From: Coturnix japonica
Lineage: Eukaryota > Chordata > Aves > Galliformes > Phasianidae
Length of the DNA stretch: 64,000 nucleotides
Direction: 5' to 3'
Assembly: GCF_001577835.2 (NCBI RefSeq)
Contig: NC_029536.1
Coordinates: forward strand, 1,736,001 to 1,800,000
Positions 25,201 to 37,200 of the stretch are shown here, piece by piece. Position 1 is the first letter of the stretch; every line of letters starts with the position of its first letter. The notes under the pieces were generated by a model. That model did no database searches. It worked only from the letters and a program-made list of their open reading frames with translations, and was not told where the DNA came from. A program made the position numbers and the translations under genes.

Positions 25201-28200
25201 CTGGTCTGATTCCAGTACTCACTGTGTGCTGCAAGTTAGAAAGTGCCCTGGAAGGCAGGTCTGGGCTGTTCCTTACCACAGATGCCTGGGACAGACCGTG
25301 GGCTTCCTGCAGCTAGTGCCAGCCCAGAGGGAGGAGGCCACACTGTGGTGTTGATTCACGTTCTTTCCTGCCTATTCAGGTTAATGGGAGTTTTCCTATT
25401 TGTTCTGTTGGACTTTGCATCAGATTACAGCCTTGGTGTATACCTCGTTTCAATGGCAGTCTTTGTGCAGCTTATCAGGCAGTAGTTTTGTTGCTCAGCA
25501 CGTTCTTTTCTGTGTTTCTTACTGTGAAAATGGGCCTCTTTGCTACCGTTTGCCCTATTAGGACAGGAGAATGTGTTTGAGGCCACGTAAGCAGCTCAGA
25601 GAGGGGTTGTTCATAGTGTTTTGTATCTTATGTACTCTACCTGAACGGTATCATAACAATAAAATTGGGTTCTGTTAGCACAGTGCAACTATGGTCTGTC
25701 GTTGCTGGTGACTTCTGTAATGTCTAAAGTTGGATTGTTCCCAGCCCAGTGGTGACTTAGTGCTGGGGCTCAGAGAGCAGGCTGGCTTCCAGCAGCACTG
25801 TGCACCACTGAGCAGAGCTGGACACCCAGCTGCCTGCTTTTGGATCCCAGCCCTGGGAGGAGAGGAGCACAGCTCTCCTGGGCATTATTCAGCACTACAG
25901 ACTCTGGGAACACTTCAGTCATTTTCATCCTCATAGCAACTACAACTCGAGCAGCATGGTCCAGCTTGCTTCTCTCATGGGGACAGTGAGAGCACTTCAT
26001 CCTGGCTTCCTTTCTCTTCTTGCTTCCTTTTATTAGAATAAATTCTTCATCTATTTTGTAACTGCATCTACAGCTGCTGAAAGATGGGCCCTTGGGACTG
26101 AGGTCTGGTGGATTGCAGCTTCTTCCCTGGAAATGCTGCATTCAACTCAGCTTGTAGCTAGCTATGGGGCTGTGAATAATGTTTATTTTTGGAGCACAGG
26201 TGAAAAATGCTTCCCACATGGATTATCCTCTTCACAGGAGATGCTGCTGCCGACTCTATCGCTATTGAGGAAGCAAAAATGGGTGATTGAGGATGTTCAG
26301 CATCGAATAGAAGCAACTAGCCCTGTTGAGGTGAAGGTCCCAGATGTGACCAAAGACTTCCATGAAGCCTCATCAGCATATCTGGCTTTTGTGTTTGTGG
26401 CCACTGATGCTGCACATGGCAGGCTTGGTCATGGTTTGCATCCATGGATAGCTCTGTAGCCTCCAGTTGCCTTTTGCTGCTTAGGGAAAAGGGATCATGC
26501 TTACTTGACTCCTGTGGTGTCATTCTGATCTGTAGTGAAGTTACCTGTGTCTGATTAATGACTGCAACAGGCAGACTGATCTCAGGGGCTTGGCTCTGTC
26601 CAGAAATAGCAGCTGGAGCAGTTGCCTGCTGGGGCCAGATTTCATCTCCTTATAACTCCTTTTGCCCTCTTGAGTGGAAATGGATTTTTCTTCTTTTTTT
26701 AGCATCTTTCTGCCTCTTAGCACTCCCAGAATATACAGGCAAGGAGGCGGGTGGCTTTAAACAAAGAATTGTTCACATGAGCTTCCTGAATCTGCAGGAA
26801 CCTGGAAACTTGCAGCGAGGTGTGCCCTTCCTTTGCTTGTAGGCAAAGCATTCAACCACTGATCCTATTTTTGTATGATGTACCATACATGGGAATGAAG
26901 ATGCTCTGGGTGCTTAACAAACTAGACCAGGACCAGGTGCTCTGTGATGGAGCTGTAAGTACCTACAGTCTCTGAAAGCAAGAGCTGGAATCTTTTTAGT
27001 TCTCTATCTTTCTTCCTGATCCTGTGATCTGCTGAACCCAACACCCTCTTTGTTCTCTTGCTGGGACCTTTCCTTACAGAAGGCTTTTTATTCCATATTG
27101 CATTTATTTTTGGAGCACAGTTATTTCTTTTCTTTTTAGCTGAGGATAATTGCTGCAGGGGAGAATGCCCAGGACACAGACACTTTGTTTTAGTGGGGAT
27201 AAATGTCAGCATCGATAGCATCTAAATTAAAAAAGGAGAGGGAAAGAAAGGAAAGAAGACATTTGTTTCATGGGAAGCAATTGAAATTGCTGCTTGAGTT
27301 CTGAGGAGCTGCTGTGTGGAAAGGCCAGGGTTCACCTGTGAGCCAATCCATCTGCATATGTAATCGGTGTTGACAAACTGCATGTGGAAGTGTCTCTGGG
27401 TTACCATGGGAACTTGAAAGGAGGTGAATTCTGGTTCAGTGGGTCTCAGCAAAAGGATGTCTCGGTGTGTTGTGTTCCTGGGCTCAGCAGAGGTGAGAGG
27501 AGGAGGTAGAAGTGCATTGGAAAGCTGTTATCAGATGAGTTCTGGCCTGCTTCAAATATGGTCTGTGGTCTTGTGAGGGACTGGAAGTGTTCTTGGCTGT
27601 GTCCCAGAGTCTGCATCTCTCTGTCTCTGAAGCACTGGATTTGCTCACACACTTGTTTCATTTTAGTGGCTTCTGAGGAGACTTCTGTTCAGTTTATTTG
27701 GCATTTTACATCCCTCCTACACTACAAGAATGCTTTATTTATTTATTTTGTGTCTGGGATGTTTAGTTACTGTACTGGAGTAACCAGAGGCTCTTCTGCC
27801 TCCCCAGGCAACTCATTAAACAGAGGCACTCGAGTAACACTTGACAACAGTTAAATTAATTTTCTCCTCCTTTGTTGTACTGACTGTGATGCTGCTTTCT
27901 GTATTCAGAACCAGCATGAAGATGTCAAGAAACAGCTGATTGACCTGCAGCTGCAGCACAATAGCTTGAAACTCGAACATCGTAAAACACTGGAGACCCA
28001 TAGCCAGAAGTATGCCCAGCTCCAGCAGGAGAAGGATAATGAAGTCACAAATTTGCAAGGTGAGTATGATGGAGAGCCAAGGAAACACGAGGCAGGGAAA
28101 AGGCTGAAGATCTGTGCTAGGGAGAAGGCAATAATTGATCTTCAGACCTCACAAAAGATGTTCAGGCACTGTAGGAAGACCTACATGAGAGAGCGTGCAG

Positions 28201-31200
28201 TGCTAGCCCTAAGCACAAGTAAACGAGACCTAAATATGTGACTCAATCTCTCTTCTTGAAATATGCAGCCACCAATGGAGTAAGAAAATGAATTCTGCCA
28301 CAGGAAAGAATAACACTCAGAAAAGCAATGGGAAGACTGAAGTTAGCCAGGAAGGTCAGCTTAAGGCTGAGATATATTAATATTCTCTGCCTGTTTTAAT
28401 AGGCAGCTGTTTATTTCATCCTATCTCTTTTCTGTGCTTTAAGCTCGAAGATGGCTACTAACTCTTCCCTAAAGAGAAAGTACTGATGACTGTGGCATAC
28501 AAAAGAGCAAGGAATTCTCTTGAGAGGTGACAGACACAGAACTAGCAGCGTTACTAATACCTCATTTCCTTTCCTTGTGTTCCATAAATGCTTTCTATTT
28601 ATAATGTCTCCCAAGGAGAGGTGATGGAAGATGTGCCTCTGTCAGCACGTAGAATAAAGAACGAGAGACAAATCTGAGTAGAGGACATTGTTCCAAGTTG
28701 ATAGAGTGGAACTGAGGGATGTGTGCTAGGTTCAGTTATGAAAAGGAAACCTTTGCCCCAGGTGTGCTGGAAGAAGGCAGAAGCCCTCAGGGTAACATGA
28801 GGGGCTGTTTTTAGTATTGGTTCTAGGTTCAGTAGCTCCTCGTGGTCATCCAGCTTGCTTTGGAGCTTTGGGTAGCTTTCATGTTGCTGACAAAGCTATC
28901 TATACACATGTGATGCAGGCTGTGGGGATGATGCTGGTGCTGTTGTGGTGTCCCTGCCCTGTTCTTCTAAATCCCTCCTTCTGGAAGCGGTTTTTGATTG
29001 CTAATTAACAAGATATAAGCATATGCTCTTGCCGAGCTTGCTGAAGCTTCCTGATTCTGCTAACAGGAGCCTTTTAAATCCTGTTTGCATCTTCCCCCTC
29101 CTGCTGCATTATGATCTATTTTCTCCTCTACCTTGTAAAAATTGCCATCTATTTATGCTGTGTTTCACACCCCAGCACAGCCTGTCCTCTGCTGCTCCCC
29201 CACTCTCATTTTACACTTTCCATTTTTCCCTGCACAACCTGTTCTGAAGGCAGAGGGTTGGGTTTGATCACTGCTGAGCTTGTGTTACAGATAAATGGAC
29301 CCCATTGTTACAATTGAAACTTTTGTCCTACTGATGCCATTGATTAAAACCCCCCAGTGATGTCATTCGGAGCAAGACTTCACTTTTCTGCCTCTTATCT
29401 TGGCACGAAGGTTTTGACTTCCAGGTTCTGAACATGCTTTGAAGACCCAGATGTGACTGAGACATTGGCTCAGTGAAACTGCTTCATCTCTCCTACAGCG
29501 AGAGGCCTTTGCTACTCTTGAAGGCTGAGGGAAGTCTACACCACGGCCAGAGATCTTAGCACTAGCAGTCCTGGAGCCTTCTTTGTTCCTGCTGTTGTTA
29601 ACAGCCTTCACCATAAGGGAAGAACACAGCACACAACCTCAGTGACACTGTCCTGTCCCAGGGATGGATGTTTAAGAAAGCTATACCACTGTAATAACAG
29701 CTCAGCCACTGTTGAGCTGCAGTCGAGCATATGATTTGGCCTGCAGCGCAGTCCTGTTATGGAGAAAACTTCCCTTCTTGTCAGGGCAGATGCACCAATG
29801 CCTCTTTGCAGAGAAATCACTGTGTGCACAGTTATGGTGATATTTTGAGAGAGCTTCAGGCTCTGAAATAAGGCTGACTTTTTTTTTTTTGATGCTGTCT
29901 TTCTTTTTATTGGAGAGTACACAATAATCTGCAAGGCAGTGAAACAGAAGTTTATTGTGTCTTGTCACTGAAGCACTAAGCGTGCAAAGAGCTTGAAAGG
30001 ACCCAGTTTGGGAGCTGCAAGGCACAATCTTGCTACTTAACAGTACGGGAGCGAGCATCCCTGGGGACTAAGTTGTCCTGTTTGCTTTCTGTATGTTGCC
30101 TGCATGGTTTTGTTTTGCTTGTGTTGTCCTTTCAAGGCACAGCTTGTCTGTGCGGCTGGAGGGAAGCTCTGTGTTGAATCTGCAGGGTGGATTCAAGAGC
30201 TCTGAGGTTTCAGAGGAATTTATGGTAAGGAAGAGAGACTGTGATTGCAGAAACAGCTTCTTACATAAATGTGTTCTTCTCTTGCAGATACAGTCTTTAA
30301 ACTTAGAGAAGAGAGCAAACTCCTCCGCAAGGCCCACCAAGAAGTTCACTCTCAGCTACTTAACGCCCAGGTAATGGACAGAGGGGCACCTAGGGCCACG
30401 TGGGACAGCCATACACTGGGGCCTTTGTGCACCATGAAACGTTCTCTAAATAATAAATCTACTTAGCAGCTCTATTCCTTCATGGGAGCTACCTATGACA
30501 GTGCTAGAGGAGTAAAATAGGGGCTTTTGGACAAGTAAAATTCTCCAACCTGGAATCTGTCCTGGTAGCTGAAAATAGAGATATGCAAATGAGCATGAAC
30601 CAGCTTATTCTCAACCCTGGGATGCCTCCTGTCACTTACTTACATCTCAAATTCTTCCACCATAAATGATGACAAATTGCCTCTGCTTATGCCTGTGAAA
30701 TTAACTGCAGAGTGACACATCAGTGCAGAAATGCCTCGACTAACTTGCTGGGAATACAATCAGGAAGTGTCTCCTTCCATATCTGCTTTTGAAGCGTTAC
30801 TAGAGGGTCAGATATTGAAAAAATGTGGAAAATCTTTGTAAATAAGATGTCACAGCTCCATAGCAGAGGTGCTGGAGGGAGGCTTTGTATCTGGAGGCCA
30901 GAGGTGCAGGTGGTAGCACTGTTAGCAGAAGAGCACGGAGTCCAGTTGATATGGTGTCATGCTCATGCTCTGAAGATTGTGTGAGCCTTTCCAGCACCCT
31001 ACAGAAGTTCTGTCCCCGCTCAGTGCTGCTCACTCCTGCTGAGTGCCATTGCATTGGGCACAGCTGTTAGGACCGATCTGAATTATTGTGCTGTATTAGA
31101 GAAAGCAATCAGCACATCAAGTGTGCAAACTTGCACATACTCTGAGTAGTATATATATAAAAAAAAACTTGGCTGGAGGTGTTAAGACTCCCAAGCTGAG

Positions 31201-34200
31201 TGCTTACAGACTGCAGAACACGATGGCAGCTTCTGTGCTGCCAGCCTTAATGCGTGGCCCCTCTTCAGCCCTGTGACCAATGGGAACAGCAGTTTGCAAG
31301 GAACAGCTTACTGTCATTTCTTGCCAAAAGTGGAAGTGAGCAAAGAGTAAAAGGATTTGCTCAGAGAGTGGGAGACAGAGCTCAGCTCCTTGCTCTGAAG
31401 GTACCAGACGGTTGTGTTATAAAGCCATGCTCCAGCCATCTGTTTGCTCTGCTATTTCTGCTTCCTTGGGAAGCAGTAGGGCTTGATCCAAAGAGTTCAG
31501 GAAGCACTTTGGAGCTTTTTTGACAAGGACCCTACTGTTAAATCCTACAGTTTTCTGTTCCATTTTCTGATCGTTTCTTTCAGGCATTTCATCAGTGTTT
31601 TATAACACCAAGGTGAAAGGAATCACGTTGCCTTTGTTGGGGCTGAATGCCACATGCCAGGGACCCCATGGGCACACAGCCTCTCCCATCACAGCTGGGC
31701 TTCATTGTGGTGCCTTTGTGCTGGGTCCTCTTGGTGCTCTGGCAGAGGATGGCCTACAGAGGAGCAATTTGCACTGTAGGTGCCACATACATCCTTCAGA
31801 GATACAAATGTGTTCCACAAGCCCTATCCTCAGGACTGAGCCTGCAGTGGCTGTCACATCAACTGTTGTGCAAGGTAAAATGTGGCACAGGATAACAGAG
31901 CACAGTGCATACAGCTTGGGATAGGGTACCAGCAGCCCTCCAGCCCAGTCCTCTATGACACAAGGTTGCTCTGAATGGAAGCAGTCCCTTACCAGGGCTA
32001 CACCCCCTGAACAGCTCTTGGCTTTCTTCTCTTTTCCTCGCTTGGTGGATCATTTTATTTTGTTTCAATGTTTGTCTTAAGGTCAAATTTCAGGGGGAAG
32101 AACTGAAATCAACAAAGCCTACTCAGGAATTAATTTCCTGCTAAACTTCCCTTGCTGCTTTTTCCTGCTCTGCCCAGTCCCTGCTCTGGTCCACTCCCAG
32201 GTACCTTGGCAAGCACATGAAAAGCTCTCTCTCCTCACTTCCCTATAAATAAAAGGGGGGTAGGAGTGGGGAGCTTTTCCTGGATGGCTTTTCTAAGTCC
32301 TACTTTTCAGGGTTGGAGCTGGAAGAAATAAGCTGCACTAGAGAGAAAAGTGTTTCATTTGGTGAATAGTCCAGGAGAATTGATTTTTCATTTGTCTCAC
32401 AAAGTGAATTGAATTGTCAAGTGGAATTATGCCAATTGTGTTCATCTTGGAGGGGCTGACAGTATCTACAGTGAAATGCCTTCACAGAAGGAAAAAAAAG
32501 GCTGATGTGAATGTAGATGAGAAGCACAGGAGGAGAGGGAGCCTACGAGCCACAACAAGATATTTTTTGTGCAAAAGCAGGGATTATGTTAATGGCTTGT
32601 GCAGTAAATAGCATTGCTCAAAGAATTGCTGTTGCATGTCGCTGTTTCTAAGGTAAAAATGTGTAATAAAATAAGATGCAAGACTTACAAAGGGGGATAC
32701 AGAATATCTGTGAGATCTGGAGGGAAAGCTGAAGACTAACTTGATTTCTCCATTAACAGTAGTGGATCATCTCCAGTCCTATGGCTGTCTTTTTTCCAGC
32801 TTGTCCAAGCTGCCCAACAGGCTGTGAGAACTCGGCAAGGAATTGTTCAACCCTGTTATCATTATGTAAAGTTTCTCTTTATTTTTTTTTTTGCCCCCTC
32901 AGACCCAGATGGAGGAATTCAGACAGCTCAAGGAAGCTCTGCAGAAGATGCCAAGCTTCAAAGGAGGAGGAGGGAAGGGGCAGCAGCAACACCAGGTGCT
33001 GAAGGAGCAGCCTCTGGATCCAGGCAACAGCCAACTGCAGCTCACAAGGCAGAAGGTGTGGTGGTACTGGGGAGCTGGGAGTTTTGGATGATCTGGGGCT
33101 TTTGAACTGGGGGGAATAGTCCTTTCCTCTGGAGCTCACTCTTGTCCTTCCTACTCTGCAGGCTTTTCCAGTCAATCCAGAGAACCGCCCTGCAGGGAGC
33201 TCACTGGCATCACAGGTCTCTGGGGTTCGGAAGCAGGCAGATGGCCCTCTGCTGCGGGGCCAGAGCTCCAACAGCAACGATGGCCTCAGGTCCCAGGTGA
33301 ATGTGCTCCTCACCCACCCGGCCCCACTGCAAGATGCCAATTCACCACCAGAGGCTCCGCCAGCCTGGCCAGCAGGACACGGGGATGGTCACATCATCCG
33401 ATTCACCCGCACTGTGAACAGCCTGCCAAATGGAAACCCGGTATGTTCTGCAGACCCGGGCTTTGTTTTTGTCCCGAGAGCAGGCATTACAGCCTGAGCA
33501 CTGGGCAGGCCTGCTGCATTTGTCTCGCTTCACAAGGCTGTATAAGAAAAAAGAAAAGCATTCATTTGTCTTGAAAAAGGAAACCAGTTCACTGGGGACT
33601 GGGTTTGCCTTCTGTGTTATCCTTGCTTGCTTCCTGTGGTCTGCACTGAAATAAGAAGAGATTCACATCTTAATTTAGGGCTGTGAACTGCTATGGGAAT
33701 GCTTAGGAGTTGCTGTACATTTTGTGGGTCTATGTTAGGGAGCACAGTAAAGGACAATAATTGACAATGTGACAATCAACATATAGTAATTACTGTAATT
33801 TCTCTCTAATTGCAACTTTTATTTTTAAGAGGTAGTTTTGCTGTCCCTTTTATATTGGCTACCCATGATAAGGCAAGCTTGGATCTCATAGGATTCAAAT
33901 CTCTTCCTCTTGGCTGTGTGGAGGGAGAGTGACCTCTCATAGCAGGGGGTGGCTGGGCAGGGCTGTGGATTTGTGCTGGGCCACTTCTGAGTCTGTTGTT
34001 CTCTGGAAAAAGATGTTCTGGCCCAAGTGCAAGGGGGGAGGTGTACAAGAACACAGTAAGATTAGGAGCTTGTGTGTATTCTGAAAGCATTTGTATGCAT
34101 TCTGTGCAGGACATGAACATGGTGATGCGCATTCAGGTGAGCAGCCATGAGGAAAGCCAAGCTCCTGGATTGTTACTGTCTGATCTGAAAAAACCTTCTG

Positions 34201-37200
34201 CTCCTGAGAAAACCCAGATGCCAGACAACCACCACTCAACAGGGAGCAAACCTGTGCAAATGCAGAGGTTGGTGATGCTCCCTTCTGCTCTCTAAGACCT
34301 GTCATCCTAAGACTTCTGTATTCAGAATGGGATAAAACAGCAATAGCTTGTGCCAGAAATGAGGACACAGTCAGAATCCCCCCTGGTGTTCTCCAGAGCT
34401 GCTCCTGGGCTAAACGGGGAGGGAAGCTGTGGGGAGGGCAGCTGCCTTAAAAGGGCTTTCAGAGGAGGATGTGATGGGGTCCTTCCAGTATTGGGATGGG
34501 CAATTCCCACAGTGCAGTTACTGTTTGCTGAACAGGCATGGGAGGAACTGCTTTCTGTCTCAGCAGTACTAGCAGAAGACCAGGCTGCTTTGCAAAAGGA
34601 GGAAAATGTCTTTCAGAGGCTGTAATTCATCAAATTCTGGCCAAAATCCAAAAACTAACTCCAAAAATAGGGCTTCCTTATGTAATTTATTTGTCCCCAA
34701 CTTCTGGTTTTCCTTCCAAACTGTCAGCCAGACTCCACTCGTGTCTTCTCTGCCCTGATTCTGTTTGTTCACTTAACCTGTAAACCTCTCGGGTCAGAGG
34801 TTGTTCTCTGAAGACGTCTGAAGATATTTCTTCAGGGTAATATCACTCTGCTTTAACAGGCAGCATTTGCAGGGGCACACAGTGACAGCACAGAGGTCGT
34901 GCTGTGTGGCCTGTCTTTGGCTGCTCTGAGTCTAGAAGATGTTGTCATTGCTCTGTGAAGCACCGAATGCAAATGTTGGCCATGTTTTGGCAAGTAACTT
35001 CTCAAAGGCAAAGAGTATGGTATGCTTTTCCTTTCCTGGATCTATCATCAAGAAATTATTGAGCAGCTGGAGGCTGTTGTTTAGACTGAGTGTTGTTTGT
35101 GATATGAGCACATAAGCCAGCTTTTTCAGAAGGTATCAATGCCAAGAGTAACACTGAATCACAGAAGGGGCCGTGTGGCTGGTGCCAAGAACCCTTGTAC
35201 AGGGTGGCTGAGACCAGCAGATTCCAGACAAACTCTCTTGACAGCCAGTTTGCGTGTTGATGGCTTTGTAACAGGGGAACCTGAGCTAAAGGCTGGGATT
35301 CTTACTGGGGGTTTGTGTGGTGGTAACGTGCTGGGTTCAAAAAGCTGCTAAAGCTGAGGTGTTACATTAGGACAGACTTCTGTGTGTGTTGCATGTTACA
35401 TGTTGTTGTTTGCTGTCTTTAAATGGCATTTTGAAATATCTCCATATACTGAGGTGGCAAGATGGGATCTGTTCTGTTTTGTGTCTTTGGTGCAGCTGGA
35501 AGGACATAGTCAGCAAAGTGAATGCCCAGATGGATGATGTCCAAGTGCACAGTTATCCCAAGAGCCTTCACCTCAACCCCAGGCCTGGGCAAGAGACTCA
35601 GAAGGGCAGCTCACAGCCATCTGGTCAGAAGAGAGGGGCAGAGAATCAAATAGGTGATCAGGAAGGAGAGAAGGAAAGGACGGATAATGAAGAGCTTGAA
35701 ATGGGTATGGTTTCTGTAATTATCTGCTGTACAGCACTAATGTATTGCCAGCCAAGGCTGGAAGTTAGAAAAGCTTTCTGCATGTGTTTAAAGGAAGACT
35801 TGTAGCTTCCACAGAGCTCTTGATATTGTCTGGGCAAAGCAATTAAATATTACAGCTACCCAAGCAGCGGGAGGCTCAAATGGGCTTTTGGGTACAGAAG
35901 TCCAGTCTGAGAATATTGCTGAGGTGCTCTGCTGCTCTCAAAGGGCTTGAATGCAGAAGGGAGGGAAGCTGGGAACTGAGGCACTGGAAATGGTGATTTG
36001 CATCCTATGGACATTACGAGGGTTACCAGATAAGTCCATATCACTGTTCTCTTTTTGCCTTTAACCCAGAGACTGCACTGATAACTATCCCTCTTCCTTG
36101 CAGATGCAGGAATGATTGAGAGGGAGAACTTGCATTCTCAGAAAGAGACTGTTGTTCAGGAGCCCATGGTAAGAAATACTGCTGTGCTGTTATCAGGATT
36201 CCTTCTTCTCAATAAAAACCCACTGTTCCACTTTAGTAGGTGCTTTCCTAGAAGTCTCTGTGACATGCAGCTCCCAACTCTTGTCTGCTTCTGGAGGGTT
36301 TTGGGGTTAAAACTATCAATTTGCTTGATTAAAGGTGTGGCTGGTGAAGTGATGAGCCAATACTGGCACTGTCTTCTTGGATTTCAATGTGCTTCTTCAT
36401 CTCAGTTCCCCCACTTCAAATAAAGAAAGCAAACAAACTTCAGCAGCAGGAATAACGTGGCTGGCTGAGTATTTTCTCTGTACAGCTGAAGGAAGGTTAT
36501 TTGCTGATGACTGACATGGGCACAGTGAACTGACAGGGCCAAATTCTCTTTAGAGGCTGATACCACCTTGCCTCTTTCATATGGTGTGGTGGGAGGGTAA
36601 CTGTCTTGGATCCAAGCTGAATGGGCAGGAAGGCACTGGAGGAGGTTGAAGCTCAAGAGAAGTGTAAAAAGGAAACCACTGAATTTGTGGAAAGCAGCTG
36701 CTTGATGTTTGTAAAGCTGGTCAAATACAGAAGAGAAAACCTACTGATATCATTTCTGGGAAAGCAGTCAGCTGCAAAACAGCCCTGCAACTATTTTGCT
36801 GACAGTGAATTGATCTCCCAAGGAGAAACCAGCTCTAGAGAGAGAAACAAAGCCTGCAGCAAGATCCTTTTGTGCCTACTATACAGCTTCATTACCACTC
36901 AAACGAGAAGAGCCTGAACTGCCAAGAGCAGATGAAAGATTGAGATAGGACAAGAGAATGGGGAAAGGCAGGGGAATACTGCTAAGAGTAATCAGTGGTC
37001 TCTTCTGGGTGAACAATATTCCTGTACTCTTAATCATGTAGTGAAGATTCTTCCTCCTGAAATCTGTGTTGGCTCTGGGCAATAGCTTTTCCCAGCTGGT
37101 GAGGGTGGGCTCATCTTGGCCTCTGCATCCCATGTAGATGTATCTTGTGTGGTACTCACATGAGGTTTTTCTTGTGCAGATGCCAGATGATGCTGCAGAT

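Noticed and set aside
31269-31400. A 132-nt phase-0 open segment with a good acceptor as an extra GOLIM4-like exon.
   Set aside because: It shows no similarity to any GOLIM4 segment and its donor (GTACCA) is weak; noted only as an alternative.
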